A stretch of DNA of 64,000 nt from Streptomyces wedmorensis (GCF_000716445.1 NZ_JNWK01000029.1:20356-84355), one strand, 5' to 3'; numbered from the stretch's first letter, positions 43,876 to 52,926 are shown. The notes: a model not told the origin generated them from the sequence alone. Numbers and translations are program-made.

Positions 43876-44926
43876 GGGGGTCCCCTTCCAGGACGGCGAC
43901 CAGGTTCTGCTGGAGGCAGGGGCCGGAGGTGGCGTGGGCGAGGGCCCGGTCGGACTCGCCCCGGTGGATGCGGGCGGCGGCCTCGCCGAGCCGGACGAGT
44001 CCCGTGGCCATCACGGGGTTGGCGGCGAGGGCGCCGCCGGAGGGGTTGACGCGGACGTCGTCGTCGAGGCCCAGGGCCCGGGTGAGGACGACTTCCTGGG
44101 AGCTGAAGGGCGCGTGGAGTTCGGCGGTGTCGACGGGCCGTTCGAAGGCGCCGGCGCGTTCCGCGGCGAGTCGGGTGGAGGGCGAGTCGGTGAGGTCGCG
44201 GACCCCGAGGGAGTGCGCTTCGATGCGGTGGTCCATGCCTCGGATCCAGGCGGGACGGTCGCACAGCTCGCGGGCCCGGTCCCCCGCGGCGAGGATCACG
44301 GCGGCGGCCCCGTCGCCGATCGGCGGGCAGTCGCCGGTGCGGAGGGGCTGGACGACGTACTCGCCCTGGGGGCGGGCGCCGGGCAGCTGGGCGTGCGGGT
44401 TGGCCCGCGCGTCCTCGCGGCTGCGGGCGGCGATCGCGGCGAGGGCGGACTCGTCGGCGGCGCCGGCGTCGACGAGGGCCTGGGCCTGGAGGGCGGCGAG
44501 GGCGACGGAGTCGGGCCAGAGGGGGGCCAGGTAGTACGGGTCGAGCTGGCGGGTGAGGACGTCGCGGACGGAGCCGGGCGAGGACTTGCCGTAGGAGTAG
44601 ACGAGGGCGGTGTCGGCCTCGCCGGTCAGCAGCTTCACCCAGGCCTCGTAGAGCGCCCAGGCGCCGTCCGTCTCCACGTGGGACTCGGAGATCGGCGGCC
44701 ACGCGCCGACGCCGTCGAGTGCCATCGTGAAGGAGAAGGCGCGGCCGGCGAGGTAGTCCGAGGAGCCGGAGCAGGTGAAGCCGATGTCTGCGGCCTTCAG
44801 ACCGGTCTGCCGGAGCACCTCGTGGAGGACGGGCATGACCATCTCGACCTCGGAGAGGTCGTCCGTGCGGCGCAGGTGGTCGCTCTGCGCGAAGGCGACG
44901 ATGGCCACCTCTCGGTCCGGCGTCAC
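43868..44926 (-). CDS. Ltp-like thiolase-fold protein B (no nucleophilic Cys)
   Basis: This 352-residue protein has the thiolase N-terminal and C-terminal halves (EVAIVAFAQSDHLR at the start, NPSGGALAANPVMATGLVR, HATSGPCLQQNLV at the end). Where a thiolase would have its acylated Cys, the sequence is SHVETDGAWALYEAWVKLL, so classical thiolysis is unlikely. Its frame starts at GTG 44926, overlapping the DUF35 gene by four bases, and ends overlapping protein A. A heteromeric Ltp pair with a DUF35 partner is the pattern of lyases that cut C-C bonds in cholesterol side-chain degradation; that function is inferred, not shown. Confidence 0.85.
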   Translation of the reverse strand: MTPDREVAIVAFAQSDHLRRTDDLSEVEMVMPVLHEVLRQTGLKAADIGFTCSGSSDYLAGRAFSFTMALDGVGAWPPISESHVETDGAWALYEAWVKLLTGEADTALVYSYGKSSPGSVRDVLTRQLDPYYLAPLWPDSVALAALQAQALVDAGAADESALAAIAARSREDARANPHAQLPGARPQGEYVVQPLRTGDCPPIGDGAAAVILAAGDRARELCDRPAWIRGMDHRIEAHSLGVRDLTDSPSTRLAAERAGAFERPVDTAELHAPFSSQEVVLTRALGLDDDVRVNPSGGALAANPVMATGLVRLGEAAARIHRGESDRALAHATSGPCLQQNLVAVLEGDPRA

Positions 44927-45894
44927 AGCAGCTCCTTGTACGTGTCGTAGTCGGCGTCGGGCTCGCCGCAGGGCCGGTAGTGGTCGGGGTAGCGGCCGTC
45001 CTCGCTCCACACCGGCTCGACGCGCAGGCCCATCCGGACCTGGTCGTAGGGGATGCCGGCGATGCGGCCGTGGAGGGCGAGGCCGGCGCCGTCGAGGGCG
45101 ATGTGGGCGTAGACGTAGGGGACCTCGATGTCGAGGTTCTTCGCCTTGATGTTGACGATGCAGAAGGTGGTGACCGTGCCGCGCGGTCCGACCTCGACCC
45201 GGTCGGTGGTGGCGACCCCGCAGGTGGGGCAGGCGCCCCGGGGCGGGACGTACACCTTCGCGCAGGACGGGCAGCGTTCGCCGACGGTACGGCGCTCGGC
45301 GAGCGCGTGCAGGTAGCGGGTCTGGGCGCGCCCCGGGCTGTAGGTGTAGTCGAGGCGGGCGGGGGCGACGATGCCGGTGACGGGGTCCTCGAAGGCCCCG
45401 TCGTGGTCCCGCGCGTCCGTGGCCGGTTCCGTGTCCGCGGCGCTGTCGTACGGCTCGAAGCAGGCGATGTCCGTGATCGCGCCGGATCGTTCCCCGGCCC
45501 AGCGGACCCGTACCCGCAGCCCGGTGCGGACGGCCTCGGGGCCGGGGGCGTCCAGGGCGTGCAGCAGGGCGGTGTCCGCGCCGTCGAGGCGGACCAGGAC
45601 CCAGGCGAAGGGGGTCGCGAGCGGCTGGCCCCGACGGGGCTCCGGGTTCCAGGCCCAGGTGGTGACGGTGCCGGTGGTCCCGACCTCGACGAGGTCGCGG
45701 AGTTCGGCGGCGGTCCCGGGGTCGTACTCGACGGGCGGGACCAGCACCCGGCCCCCTTCGGCACGGACGCCGAGGACGGTCCGCTCGCGGAGTCCGGTGA
45801 GGAAGGCGGACTGGACGGGGCCGAGGGAGCGGGTGAAGGGGAACTCGACGACGAGGGGTGCGCGGAGGACCTCCGGCGGTGGGGTGACGCTCAT
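44923..45894 (-). CDS. Tandem DUF35 OB-fold protein with zinc ribbon
   Basis: This 323-residue protein seems to contain two OB-fold units. The first covers about 20-150 (GTVTTWAWNPEP...PFAWVLVRLDGADTALLHAL). The second, about 195-300, is preceded by a rubredoxin-like zinc ribbon (C-P-S-C-x8-C-P-T-C, in RCPSCAKVYVPPRGACPTCG). A single ribbon with one OB-fold is the usual DUF35 protein, which binds an Ltp enzyme and helps hold the acyl-CoA. Here two units fit the two Ltp-like proteins encoded immediately downstream. It overlaps protein B by four bases. ATG 45894 begins the conserved region. Confidence 0.85.
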   Translation of the reverse strand: MSVTPPPEVLRAPLVVEFPFTRSLGPVQSAFLTGLRERTVLGVRAEGGRVLVPPVEYDPGTAAELRDLVEVGTTGTVTTWAWNPEPRRGQPLATPFAWVLVRLDGADTALLHALDAPGPEAVRTGLRVRVRWAGERSGAITDIACFEPYDSAADTEPATDARDHDGAFEDPVTGIVAPARLDYTYSPGRAQTRYLHALAERRTVGERCPSCAKVYVPPRGACPTCGVATTDRVEVGPRGTVTTFCIVNIKAKNLDIEVPYVYAHIALDGAGLALHGRIAGIPYDQVRMGLRVEPVWSEDGRYPDHYRPCGEPDADYDTYKELL

Positions 45895-45947
45895 GTACGG
45901 GCTCCTTGGTGACGGTCGGCATGGGGGTGGGCGAAAACCGCGGCGGC

Positions 45948-46748
45948 TCACTCCCGCCGGTAGACCGCCGGCCGCTTCTCCGCGAAGGCCTTCGCCCCTT
46001 CCTTCGCGTCCGCGGTGTCGAAGATCGGCCATCCCCGCTTCAGTTCGGCGGCGAGCCCCTCCGTCTCGGTCATCTCGGCGGTCTCGTACACGGACGCCTT
46101 GACGGCCTCCACGGCGAGCGGGCCGCAGGCGTTGATCCGCTCGGCGATGTCGAGGGCGGTGTCGAGGGCGGTGCCGTCGGGCACGACGCGGCCGACGAGG
46201 CCGATGCGGGCGGCTTCGTCGGCGGTGTACGGGCGGCCGGTGAGGAGCATCTCGAGGGCGTGGGTGCGGGCGATCTGGCGGGGCAGGCGGACGGTGGAGC
46301 CGCCGATGGGGAAGAGGCCGCGGCGGACCTCGAAGAGGCCGAAGGTGGCGGAGGCGCCGGCGACCCTGATGTCGGTGCCCTGGAGGATCTCGGTGCCGCC
46401 GGCGACGCAGTACCCCTCGACGGCCGCGATGACCGGCTTGCGGGGTCGGTGGTGGCGGAGCATCGCCTTCCAGTGCAGGTCGGGGTCGGCCTTGAGCCGG
46501 TCCCGGTACTGCTCTCCCGCCATGCCCTTGCCGGCGAGGGCCTTGAGGTCCATCCCGGCGCAGAACGCGCCGCCGGCGCCGGTGAGGACGACCGAGCGGA
46601 CGGTGTCGTCGGCGTCGGCCTCCAGCCAGCCGTCGTAGAGGCCGACGAGCATCGGCAGCGAGAGGGCGTTCTTGGCCTCGGGCCGGTTCAAGGTGAGGAC
46701 GAGCGTGGCGCCTTCGCGCCGGACGCTGAGGTGTTCGGTGCCGCCCAT
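45948..46748 (-). CDS. Crotonase-fold enoyl-CoA hydratase/isomerase
   Basis: This 266-residue protein has the crotonase oxyanion-hole strands NRPEAKNALSLPMLVGL (N-terminal) and GAGGAFCAGMDLKALAGKG, plus KPVIAAVEGYCVAGGTEILQGTDIRVAG. The usual catalytic Glu positions are partly altered (GTEILQ), so hydratase versus isomerase or hydrolase activity cannot be fixed. It should act on acyl-CoA intermediates. It is the first gene of the minus-strand cluster (53 bases before the DUF35 gene) and shares the divergent promoter with the acyl-CoA ligase. ATG 46748 follows GGGAGA. Confidence 0.9.
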   Translation of the reverse strand: MGGTEHLSVRREGATLVLTLNRPEAKNALSLPMLVGLYDGWLEADADDTVRSVVLTGAGGAFCAGMDLKALAGKGMAGEQYRDRLKADPDLHWKAMLRHHRPRKPVIAAVEGYCVAGGTEILQGTDIRVAGASATFGLFEVRRGLFPIGGSTVRLPRQIARTHALEMLLTGRPYTADEAARIGLVGRVVPDGTALDTALDIAERINACGPLAVEAVKASVYETAEMTETEGLAAELKRGWPIFDTADAKEGAKAFAEKRPAVYRRE

Positions 46749-46811
46749 GGGGGTCTCCCGTCTCCAGTTCTGGAACAGGTTGCAGGAGCCGGGGGTCCAG
46801 TTCAATAGTTT

Positions 46812-46828
46812 TCTGACACTCAGTCAGA
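46812..46828. promoter_or_regulatory. TCTGAC-n5-GTCAGA operator candidate
   Basis: A perfect 6-bp-arm inverted repeat lies in the only A/T-rich part of the 174-base divergent region between the crotonase and acyl-CoA ligase genes. Such sites with TGAC/GTCA halves suit a TetR- or GntR-family acyl-CoA-responsive repressor. Confidence 0.55.
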
Positions 46829-46922
46829 TTCTTCTGCGCACCCCCTTCCCCCGGTGACCGGTCGGCGCTCTAATGACCGCCACGTCCATGCGAGTCAGCG
46901 CGAGCCGGCGTCAGGAGGAACG

Positions 46923-48557
46923 GTGGAGTACAACCTTGCCGACCTGTTCGAATCGGTGGTCGACGTGGTCCCCGACCGCGAGGCGCTGGTCTACGTCGAC
47001 CACCCGGGGACGGGCGAGGAACGCCGGCTCACCTACGCCGGGCTCGACGCGGCCGCGAACCGGATCGCCCACCACCTGCTCGACGCGGGCATCCGGCCCG
47101 GCGAACACCTCGGCCTCCACCTGTACAACGGCGTCGAGTACCTGCAGACCGTGCTCGCCTGCCTCAAGGCCCGCATCGTGCCGGTCAACGTCAACTACCG
47201 GTACGTGGAGGAGGAGCTCGTCTACCTCTACCGCGACGCCGACCTCGCCGCACTCGTCTTCGACGCCGAGTTCACCGAGCGCGTCGCGGCGGCGCTGCCG
47301 CAGACGGAGAAGCTGCGGCACCTCGTGCGGGTGGGGACCCCGCCCGAGGGAGCGCCGGCGCTCGACTGCGTGGCGTACCCGGACGCGGAGGCCTCGGGCT
47401 CACCCGAGCGCGGCTTCGGCCCCCGCTCGGCGGACGACCTCTTCATCATCTACACCGGCGGCACCACCGGCATGCCCAAGGGCGTCCTGTGGCGCCAGGA
47501 GGACCTGTTCTTCGCCGGCCTCTTCGGCGGCGACCCCTCGGGCGAACCCGTGAAGCGCCCCGAGGAGCTGGCCGAGCGCGTCGCCGCCGGCGGCGACGGC
47601 ATCACGTTCTTCCCCGCGCCGCCCCTGATGCACGGCACGTCCACCCTCACCGCGTTCATCGCCTTCGACTACGGCCAGCGGGTCGTCCTGCACCGCAAGT
47701 ACGTGCCCGAGGAAGTCCTCCGTACGCTGGAGAAGGAGAAGGTCTCCAGCATCTCCCTGGTCGGCGACGCCATGCTCCGGCCCCTCGTGGACGCGCTGCG
47801 CGGCCCGCTCAAGGGCACCGACCTGTCCGCGCTCTTCAGCCTGTCCTCCTCCGGGGCGATCATGTCCGACACCGTGCGGGCCCAGCTCCAGGAACTCATG
47901 CCGAACGTCCTGCTGCTCAACAACTTCGGCTCCACCGAGTCCGGTTCCAACGGCCGCGCCACCGACGACTCCGGACCGGCCCGGGGATTCCGGCTCCACG
48001 TCAACGAACGCACCCAGGTCGTCGACCCGGTGACCCTCGCCCCCGTCACCGCGGGCGAGACCGGCCGCCTCGCCCAGCGCGGCCACGTCCCCCTCGGCTA
48101 CTACAACGACCCCGCCAAGACCGCCGAGACCTTCTTCGAGCGCGACGGGGTGCGCTGGGTCCTCCTCGGCGACATGGCGACGGTCGACGAGGCGGGCGTG
48201 GTCACCGTCCTCGGCCGCGGCTCCCAGTGCATCAACACCGGCGGCGAGAAGGTCTACCCGGAGGAGGTCGAGCAGGCCCTCAAGTCCCACCCCGACGTCT
48301 ACGACGCCCTCGTCGCCGGCGTCCCCGACGCCCGCTGGGGCAACCACGTCGCCGCCGTCGTCCAACTCCGCCCCGACGCACCGCCCCTGGACCTCGCCGC
48401 CGTCCAGACCCACTGCCGCTCCCACCTCGCCGGCTACAAGGTCCCCCGCCAACTCGTCCTCACCGACCGCATCGAGCGCTCCCCCAGCGGCAAGGCCGAC
48501 TACCGCTGGGCCCGCGCGGTCGCCGTGGAGGCCGACGCGTCATCCGACACGGCCTGA
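46923..48557 (+). CDS. Acyl-CoA synthetase (AMP-forming)
   Basis: This 544-residue ANL-superfamily ligase has the P-loop-like YTGGTTGMPKG, the LLNNFGSTESGS (A5) motif, GDMATVDEAGVVTVLGR (A7-A8) with the hinge Asp/Arg, and the catalytic Lys near RSPSGKADY. It activates a carboxylic acid to acyl-AMP and transfers it to CoA. GTG 46923 follows AGGAGG. It is divergent from the crotonase/DUF35/Ltp operon and shares its operator candidate, so it probably primes the substrate that those enzymes process (a sterol-derived or branched acid; inferred). Confidence 0.92.
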   Translation: MEYNLADLFESVVDVVPDREALVYVDHPGTGEERRLTYAGLDAAANRIAHHLLDAGIRPGEHLGLHLYNGVEYLQTVLACLKARIVPVNVNYRYVEEELVYLYRDADLAALVFDAEFTERVAAALPQTEKLRHLVRVGTPPEGAPALDCVAYPDAEASGSPERGFGPRSADDLFIIYTGGTTGMPKGVLWRQEDLFFAGLFGGDPSGEPVKRPEELAERVAAGGDGITFFPAPPLMHGTSTLTAFIAFDYGQRVVLHRKYVPEEVLRTLEKEKVSSISLVGDAMLRPLVDALRGPLKGTDLSALFSLSSSGAIMSDTVRAQLQELMPNVLLLNNFGSTESGSNGRATDDSGPARGFRLHVNERTQVVDPVTLAPVTAGETGRLAQRGHVPLGYYNDPAKTAETFFERDGVRWVLLGDMATVDEAGVVTVLGRGSQCINTGGEKVYPEEVEQALKSHPDVYDALVAGVPDARWGNHVAAVVQLRPDAPPLDLAAVQTHCRSHLAGYKVPRQLVLTDRIERSPSGKADYRWARAVAVEADASSDTA

Positions 48558-48582
48558 CCCGGCCCGGCGGATCCGGGCCGGG
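48558..48582. terminator. Hairpin after acyl-CoA synthetase
   Basis: CCCGGCCCG and CGGGCCGGG (9-bp arms, 7-base loop) start directly at the stop codon. A second GC-rich stretch follows. Confidence 0.65.
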
Positions 48583-48637
48583 ACGCGCCCGATCCGCCGG
48601 CGCCCCCGGGTGTGGCCGGCGGGTGACCGCCCCCCCC

Positions 48638-50161
48638 TCAGTGGAGGCCGAACTCCCTTATCGTCGAGAGGAATTCCGCCGGTCGTCCGGTGTGGACGAG
48701 GTGTCCGGCGCCGATGGTGACGAGTCGGGCTCCGGGGATGCGCTCGGCCAGGAGGGTCAGCTGATCCTGGGCGATGTGGCTGGCCGGGCCGCCGGCGATG
48801 ACGAGGGTGGGGGCCGTGATCGCGGAGAGCTCCCTGCGCCAGGCGGGGTCGGGCGCGTTCAGCTGGGCGTCGGTGTCCGGGACGACGGCCCAGTCGAAGG
48901 GCAGGGGGCCGTCGGGGCGCTCGGCGGGCGGGCGGGGCGGGTCGAGCGGGACGAAGGCGGGGGGTTCCTCCAGGACGAGCCGGCCGATCAGACCGGGCTC
49001 CCGCTGGGCGAGGAGCAGGGCGGCACCGGCGCCCATCGAGTGGGCGACGACGGTGGCCCCGGTGAGGCCGAGGGCGCGCAGGAAGCCGCCGAGTTCGTCG
49101 CGGAAGGCGTCGAAGCCGTAGCGGCCGGGCCGGTCGCTGAGGCCGTGGCCGCGCAGGTCGAGCGCGTACACCCGGTGGTCGGCGGCGAGGTCGGCGGCGA
49201 TCTCCGTCCAGGTGGTGCGGTTCTCGCCGCGGCCGTGGACCAGGACGACCGGCGGGGCATCCTCGGGACCGAGGACCCGGTGGGCGAGGCGTACGCCGTC
49301 GACGGTGACCGTGCGCACCTCCGGGTCGAGGAAGGCGGCGACCGGGCGGGCGAAGGCCTCGGCGTCGTCGACCCAGGGGAAGTGGCCGGCGCCCGGCAGG
49401 ACGACGAGTTCGGCGTGCGGGAAGCACGCGGCCGCCTCGGCGGCCTTCGCCGGGGTCGGGCCCGCGTCGTACTCCCCCGCCAGGACGAGGACCGGCGCGG
49501 TGAGCGCCGCGAGGTCGCGGCGGGTCCGCTCCGGCTCGTAGGCGCCTTCGCCGTGGTAGGCGGACGCCGCCTCCCAGCGCACCTGCCACGTCTGGGCGGC
49601 GGCGTGTTCCCGCGCGGCCGCGTCCCAGCGGCCGTAGGCGAAGGGGGCCGTGATGGCGTGGACGCGCGACAGCGGGGTCTCGGGGCCGGTCGCGTCGAGC
49701 GCTGCCCGGGCCTCCTGGTACCAGGGCCGGTCGGCGAAGACCGTGACGGCCTCGTCCCACTCCTCGTCGGTGGTGCCGACGCCGAGCGCACGGCCGGCGG
49801 AGGTGACGAGGACGAGCGAGCGGATCCGCTCGGGGTGGGCGGCCGCGTACAGGGTGGCCAGGTTCCCGCCGGCCGAATGGCCGAGGATGTCGATCCGCTC
49901 CAGGCCGAGGTGGGCGCGGAGGGCCTCGACGTCGCCGACCTGCCGGTCGCAGCGGTACGTGCCGGGGTCGGCGGGTTCGGCGCTCGCCCCGGTGCCGCGG
50001 GCGTCGAGCAGGACCAGGGTGCGGTGGGCGGCGAGTCCGCCGAGGTCGCCGAGGTACGCGGCGTCGCGCATCGGCCCGCCGGCCAGGCACACGAGCGGCT
50101 CTCCCGTGCCGTGCGCGCGGTAGGCGAGTCGGGTCCCGTCATACGTCGTGAAGGTGGGCAT
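48638..50161 (-). CDS. Tandem alpha/beta-hydrolase fusion protein
   Basis: This 507-residue protein consists of two complete alpha/beta-hydrolase domains joined head to tail. Domain 1 (about 1-278): GHSAGG nucleophile elbow with Ser96, acid candidate near EYDAGP (Asp232), His260 in LPGAGHFPW. Domain 2 (about 282-507): AHSMGAG elbow with Ser375, His in GAGHLVHTG near the C-terminus. Both keep nucleophile and His, so both may be active. Each looks like a small esterase/epoxide-hydrolase-type domain; substrates are unknown. A fusion of two similar domains in one chain is uncommon for soluble cytosolic hydrolases. No signal peptide. It is divergent from the YkgJ/pentapeptide gene. Confidence 0.85.
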   Translation of the reverse strand: MPTFTTYDGTRLAYRAHGTGEPLVCLAGGPMRDAAYLGDLGGLAAHRTLVLLDARGTGASAEPADPGTYRCDRQVGDVEALRAHLGLERIDILGHSAGGNLATLYAAAHPERIRSLVLVTSAGRALGVGTTDEEWDEAVTVFADRPWYQEARAALDATGPETPLSRVHAITAPFAYGRWDAAAREHAAAQTWQVRWEAASAYHGEGAYEPERTRRDLAALTAPVLVLAGEYDAGPTPAKAAEAAACFPHAELVVLPGAGHFPWVDDAEAFARPVAAFLDPEVRTVTVDGVRLAHRVLGPEDAPPVVLVHGRGENRTTWTEIAADLAADHRVYALDLRGHGLSDRPGRYGFDAFRDELGGFLRALGLTGATVVAHSMGAGAALLLAQREPGLIGRLVLEEPPAFVPLDPPRPPAERPDGPLPFDWAVVPDTDAQLNAPDPAWRRELSAITAPTLVIAGGPASHIAQDQLTLLAERIPGARLVTIGAGHLVHTGRPAEFLSTIREFGLH

Positions 50162-50264
50162 GGCCCCGATCCTCACCGGGCCCGGACGATCTTCGCAACG
50201 GGTTTCGCGGAGGGCGCGATACGGTGGACGGACCGTCCCCGAGCTGCGAAGGAACCGTTTCCCC

Positions 50265-51080
50265 GTGCCCGAGACCCGGGAAGCCGCACTGCGCGGCGAC
50301 TGCGCGAACTGCTTCGGCCTGTGCTGTGTGGCCCTGCCCTTCGCCAAGTCGGCCGACTTCGCCGTGAACAAGTCGTCCGGCGACCCCTGCCGGAACCTCC
50401 AGGAGGACTTCCGCTGCGGCATCCACACCCGGCTGCGGCCGAGCGGCTTCCAGGGCTGCACGGTGTACGACTGCTTCGGCGCCGGCCAGCACGTCTCCCA
50501 GGTGACCTTCGGAGGCGTGTCCTGGCGCGAGGCACCCGGGACCGCGCGGCGGATGTACGAGGTCTTCCCGGTGGTGCGCCAGCTCCACGAGCTCCTGCGG
50601 TACCTCACCGAGGCCCTGGCCCTGCCGACGGCGCGCCCCGTCCACGCCGACCTGCGCGCGGCGCTGGCCCGCGTCGAGGCGCTCACCCGGGGCACGGCCG
50701 ACGAGCTGGAGAAGCTCGACGTGGGTCCCGTACGGGCCGGGGTCAACCCGCTGCTGCTGCGGACGAGCGAGCTGGTGCGCGCCACGGCCGGCGGGAAGCC
50801 GAAGAGCCGGCGCGGCGCGGACCTGATCGGCAAGCGGCTGCGGGGCGCCCGGCTGCGCGGCGCGGACCTGCGCGGCGCGCTGCTCATCGCCGCCGACCTG
50901 ACGGACGCCGACCTGTCGCTCGCCGATCTGATCGGCGCCGACCTGCGCGACGCCGACCTCTCGGGCGCGGACCTGACCGGCGCCCTGTTCCTCACCCAGC
51001 CCCAGCTGAACTCGGCCCGCGGCAACGCCGCGACCCGCCTGCCCGACGGCTTCGACCGCCCGGCCCACTGGCAGGCCTGA
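50265..51080 (+). CDS. YkgJ-like Cys-cluster plus pentapeptide-repeat protein
   Basis: This 271-residue protein has an N-terminal Cys-rich domain (DCANCFGLCCVALPF, CRNLQEDFRCGIHTRLRP, GCTVYDCFGAG), a pattern like the zinc/iron-chelating YkgJ proteins. A helical linker of about 100 residues follows. The C-terminal pentapeptide-repeat segment (about 190-250: LRGARLRGADLRGALLIAAD, then LIGADLRDADLSGADLTGAL) would form a short right-handed quadrilateral beta-helix of two or three coils. Such repeats mediate binding or mimic DNA; here the function is open. GTG 50265 was chosen as the first start near the Cys block; AAGGA lies about 12 bases upstream, a little far. Neighbours are unrelated. Confidence 0.8.
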   Translation: MPETREAALRGDCANCFGLCCVALPFAKSADFAVNKSSGDPCRNLQEDFRCGIHTRLRPSGFQGCTVYDCFGAGQHVSQVTFGGVSWREAPGTARRMYEVFPVVRQLHELLRYLTEALALPTARPVHADLRAALARVEALTRGTADELEKLDVGPVRAGVNPLLLRTSELVRATAGGKPKSRRGADLIGKRLRGARLRGADLRGALLIAADLTDADLSLADLIGADLRDADLSGADLTGALFLTQPQLNSARGNAATRLPDGFDRPAHWQA

Positions 51081-51183
51081 CGGCCGGGAAAACAGGCCTG
51101 ACGGACGGGAAACCCGGCCTCCTCGCGGGAGAGGGTGCACCCCCGAGGCGGGACGTCGGTGCGGCACGGCCCGGGAGTGCGGG

Positions 51184-52629
51184 TCAGGCCCGGGGGCGTA
51201 CCTCGACGTTCTCCAGGACGCCGACCGCGTCGGGCACGAGGACCGCGGCGGAGTAGTAGGCGGAGACGAGGTAGGAGATGATCGCCTTCTCGTCGATGCC
51301 CATGAAGCGGCAGTTGGGGCCGGGCTCGACCTCGTCGGGCAGGCCGGTCCGGTGGAGGCCGATGACGCCCTCGTTGTCCTCGCCGGTGCGGATGGCGATG
51401 ATCGAGGAGCTCTGCTTGTCGCTGACCGGGATCTTCCCGCAGGGCAGGAGGGGCACGCCGCGCCAGGCGGGGATGTGGTGACCGTCGACGTCCACGGAGG
51501 ACAGGGCGAGTCCGCGCTTGCCGCACTCCTTGCCGAAGGCTGCGATGGCGCGCGGGTGGGCGAAGAGGTACTGGGTGTCGCGCCGCATGCTCAGCAGGTC
51601 GTCGAGGTCGTCCGGCGTGGACGGGCCCGAGTGGGTCTGGATGCGCTGGTCGTAGTCGGCGTTGTGCAGCAGCCCGAACTCCGGGTTGTTGACGAGTTCG
51701 TGCTCCTGGCGCTCCCGCAGTTCCTGGATCGTCAGGCGCAGCTGCTGCTCCGTCTGGTTCATCGGCTGGTTGTGGAGGTCGGCGACCCGGGTGTGGACCT
51801 TGAGGACGGTCTGGGCGACGCTGAGCTCGTACTCGCGGGGCGTGAGTTCGTAGTCGGCGTAGGCGCCGGGCAGCGCGTGCTCGCCGACGTGGCCGGCGCT
51901 GAGCTCGATGGCCGCCTCGCCCGCCCGGTTGGTGGCCCGGTGGTGGCCGTCGACGTGCAGGTCCATGACGTGCTCGTGGAGGTTCTCGTACTGCTCCGCC
52001 ACGGCCTGGTAGGCGGTGCGGGGCAGGGCGAGCAGGGTGACGCCGGTGACGGCCTTGGCGGTGAACTCCCACTTCGTCTCGCCCGCGAGCACCTGGCCGC
52101 CGAACGCGTCGCCGTCGCCGAACGCGTCGCCGTCGCCGAGCCGTCCGAGGAGGGTCTCGTCGCCGTACTGTCCGGTGCCGATCTTCTCGATCTTGCCGTG
52201 CGCGATCAGGTAGACGTGGTCGGCGTCGGCACCGGAGTGCACCACGACCTGCCCCGGCTCGTACTCCCTCTGGACGAAGCGGTCGGCGAGCGCGCCGAGC
52301 GCGGTGAGGTCGTCGAAACCGCGCAGGAGCGGGAGCTCGGCCAGTTCGGCGGGGATGACCTCGACCTTTGAGCCGCTCCTGACGAAGGTGACGCGGCCGT
52401 CGCCGACCACGTACGAGAGGCGGCGGTTGACCCGGTAGACGCCGCCGGGCGTCTGGACCCAGGGCAGGGTGCGGAGCAGCCAGCGGGAGCTGATGCCCTG
52501 CATCTGGGGTTCGGACTCGGTGGTGGCGAGGTTGCGGGCGGCGGCGGTGCTGAGGCTCGACCGGACCTCGCGCACTGCGACGGCGGGCCTGGGTGCGGGG
52601 GTGGCCGCCGGCGCTGTGTCGACCGACAT
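51184..52629 (-). CDS. Family 2B encapsulin shell protein, EshA-like
   Basis: This 481-residue protein combines a cyclic-nucleotide-binding domain (about 95-215: [47 protein letters not shown]) with a phage-capsid-like (HK97-type) shell domain at the C-terminus ([39 protein letters not shown]). This is the layout of the streptomycete EshA protein, a family 2B encapsulin that assembles nanocompartments and is linked to aerial growth in the literature. An 18-bp tandem duplication (52101-52136) repeats GDGDAF in the ligand loop. Start ATG 52629 has GGGAG four bases upstream. No cargo gene such as a 2-methylisoborneol synthase is adjacent. Confidence 0.88.
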   Translation of the reverse strand: MSVDTAPAATPAPRPAVAVREVRSSLSTAAARNLATTESEPQMQGISSRWLLRTLPWVQTPGGVYRVNRRLSYVVGDGRVTFVRSGSKVEVIPAELAELPLLRGFDDLTALGALADRFVQREYEPGQVVVHSGADADHVYLIAHGKIEKIGTGQYGDETLLGRLGDGDAFGDGDAFGGQVLAGETKWEFTAKAVTGVTLLALPRTAYQAVAEQYENLHEHVMDLHVDGHHRATNRAGEAAIELSAGHVGEHALPGAYADYELTPREYELSVAQTVLKVHTRVADLHNQPMNQTEQQLRLTIQELRERQEHELVNNPEFGLLHNADYDQRIQTHSGPSTPDDLDDLLSMRRDTQYLFAHPRAIAAFGKECGKRGLALSSVDVDGHHIPAWRGVPLLPCGKIPVSDKQSSSIIAIRTGEDNEGVIGLHRTGLPDEVEPGPNCRFMGIDEKAIISYLVSAYYSAAVLVPDAVGVLENVEVRPRA

Positions 52630-52877
52630 GGTGACTCCCATGTCTGGGGCTCTGGTGGATCTCGCGGACTTCTCCGTCACTCTCCGCGTCCAGGTGTAAC
52701 GCACCGTCGTGTACGGCCTCCGGGTGCGGCGCGGCCGGGCTGGCGCACCGTCCCGCGGAAACCGCCCCGCGAGCGCCCCGGGCGCTCCGCCGTCCGTGCG
52801 CCCGTGCGAGCGGGAAAACTTCTTCCGACCCCTTGCCAAGGCGGGGGTACCGGCGGTTTAACTGGCCCGGGACGTAT

Positions 52878-52895
52878 CTACCGAATGATCGGTAG
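52878..52895. promoter_or_regulatory. CTACCGA-n4-TCGGTAG operator before paaK
   Basis: A perfect 7-bp-arm inverted repeat (ATGA spacer) lies 31 bases before the paaK ATG and just upstream of its GGAGGAG site. ACCGA/TCGGT halves are characteristic of TetR-type PaaR operators. Confidence 0.65.
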
Positions 52896-52926
52896 TCCGT
52901 TTTACGGCAACGGAGGAGCGGCGCAC

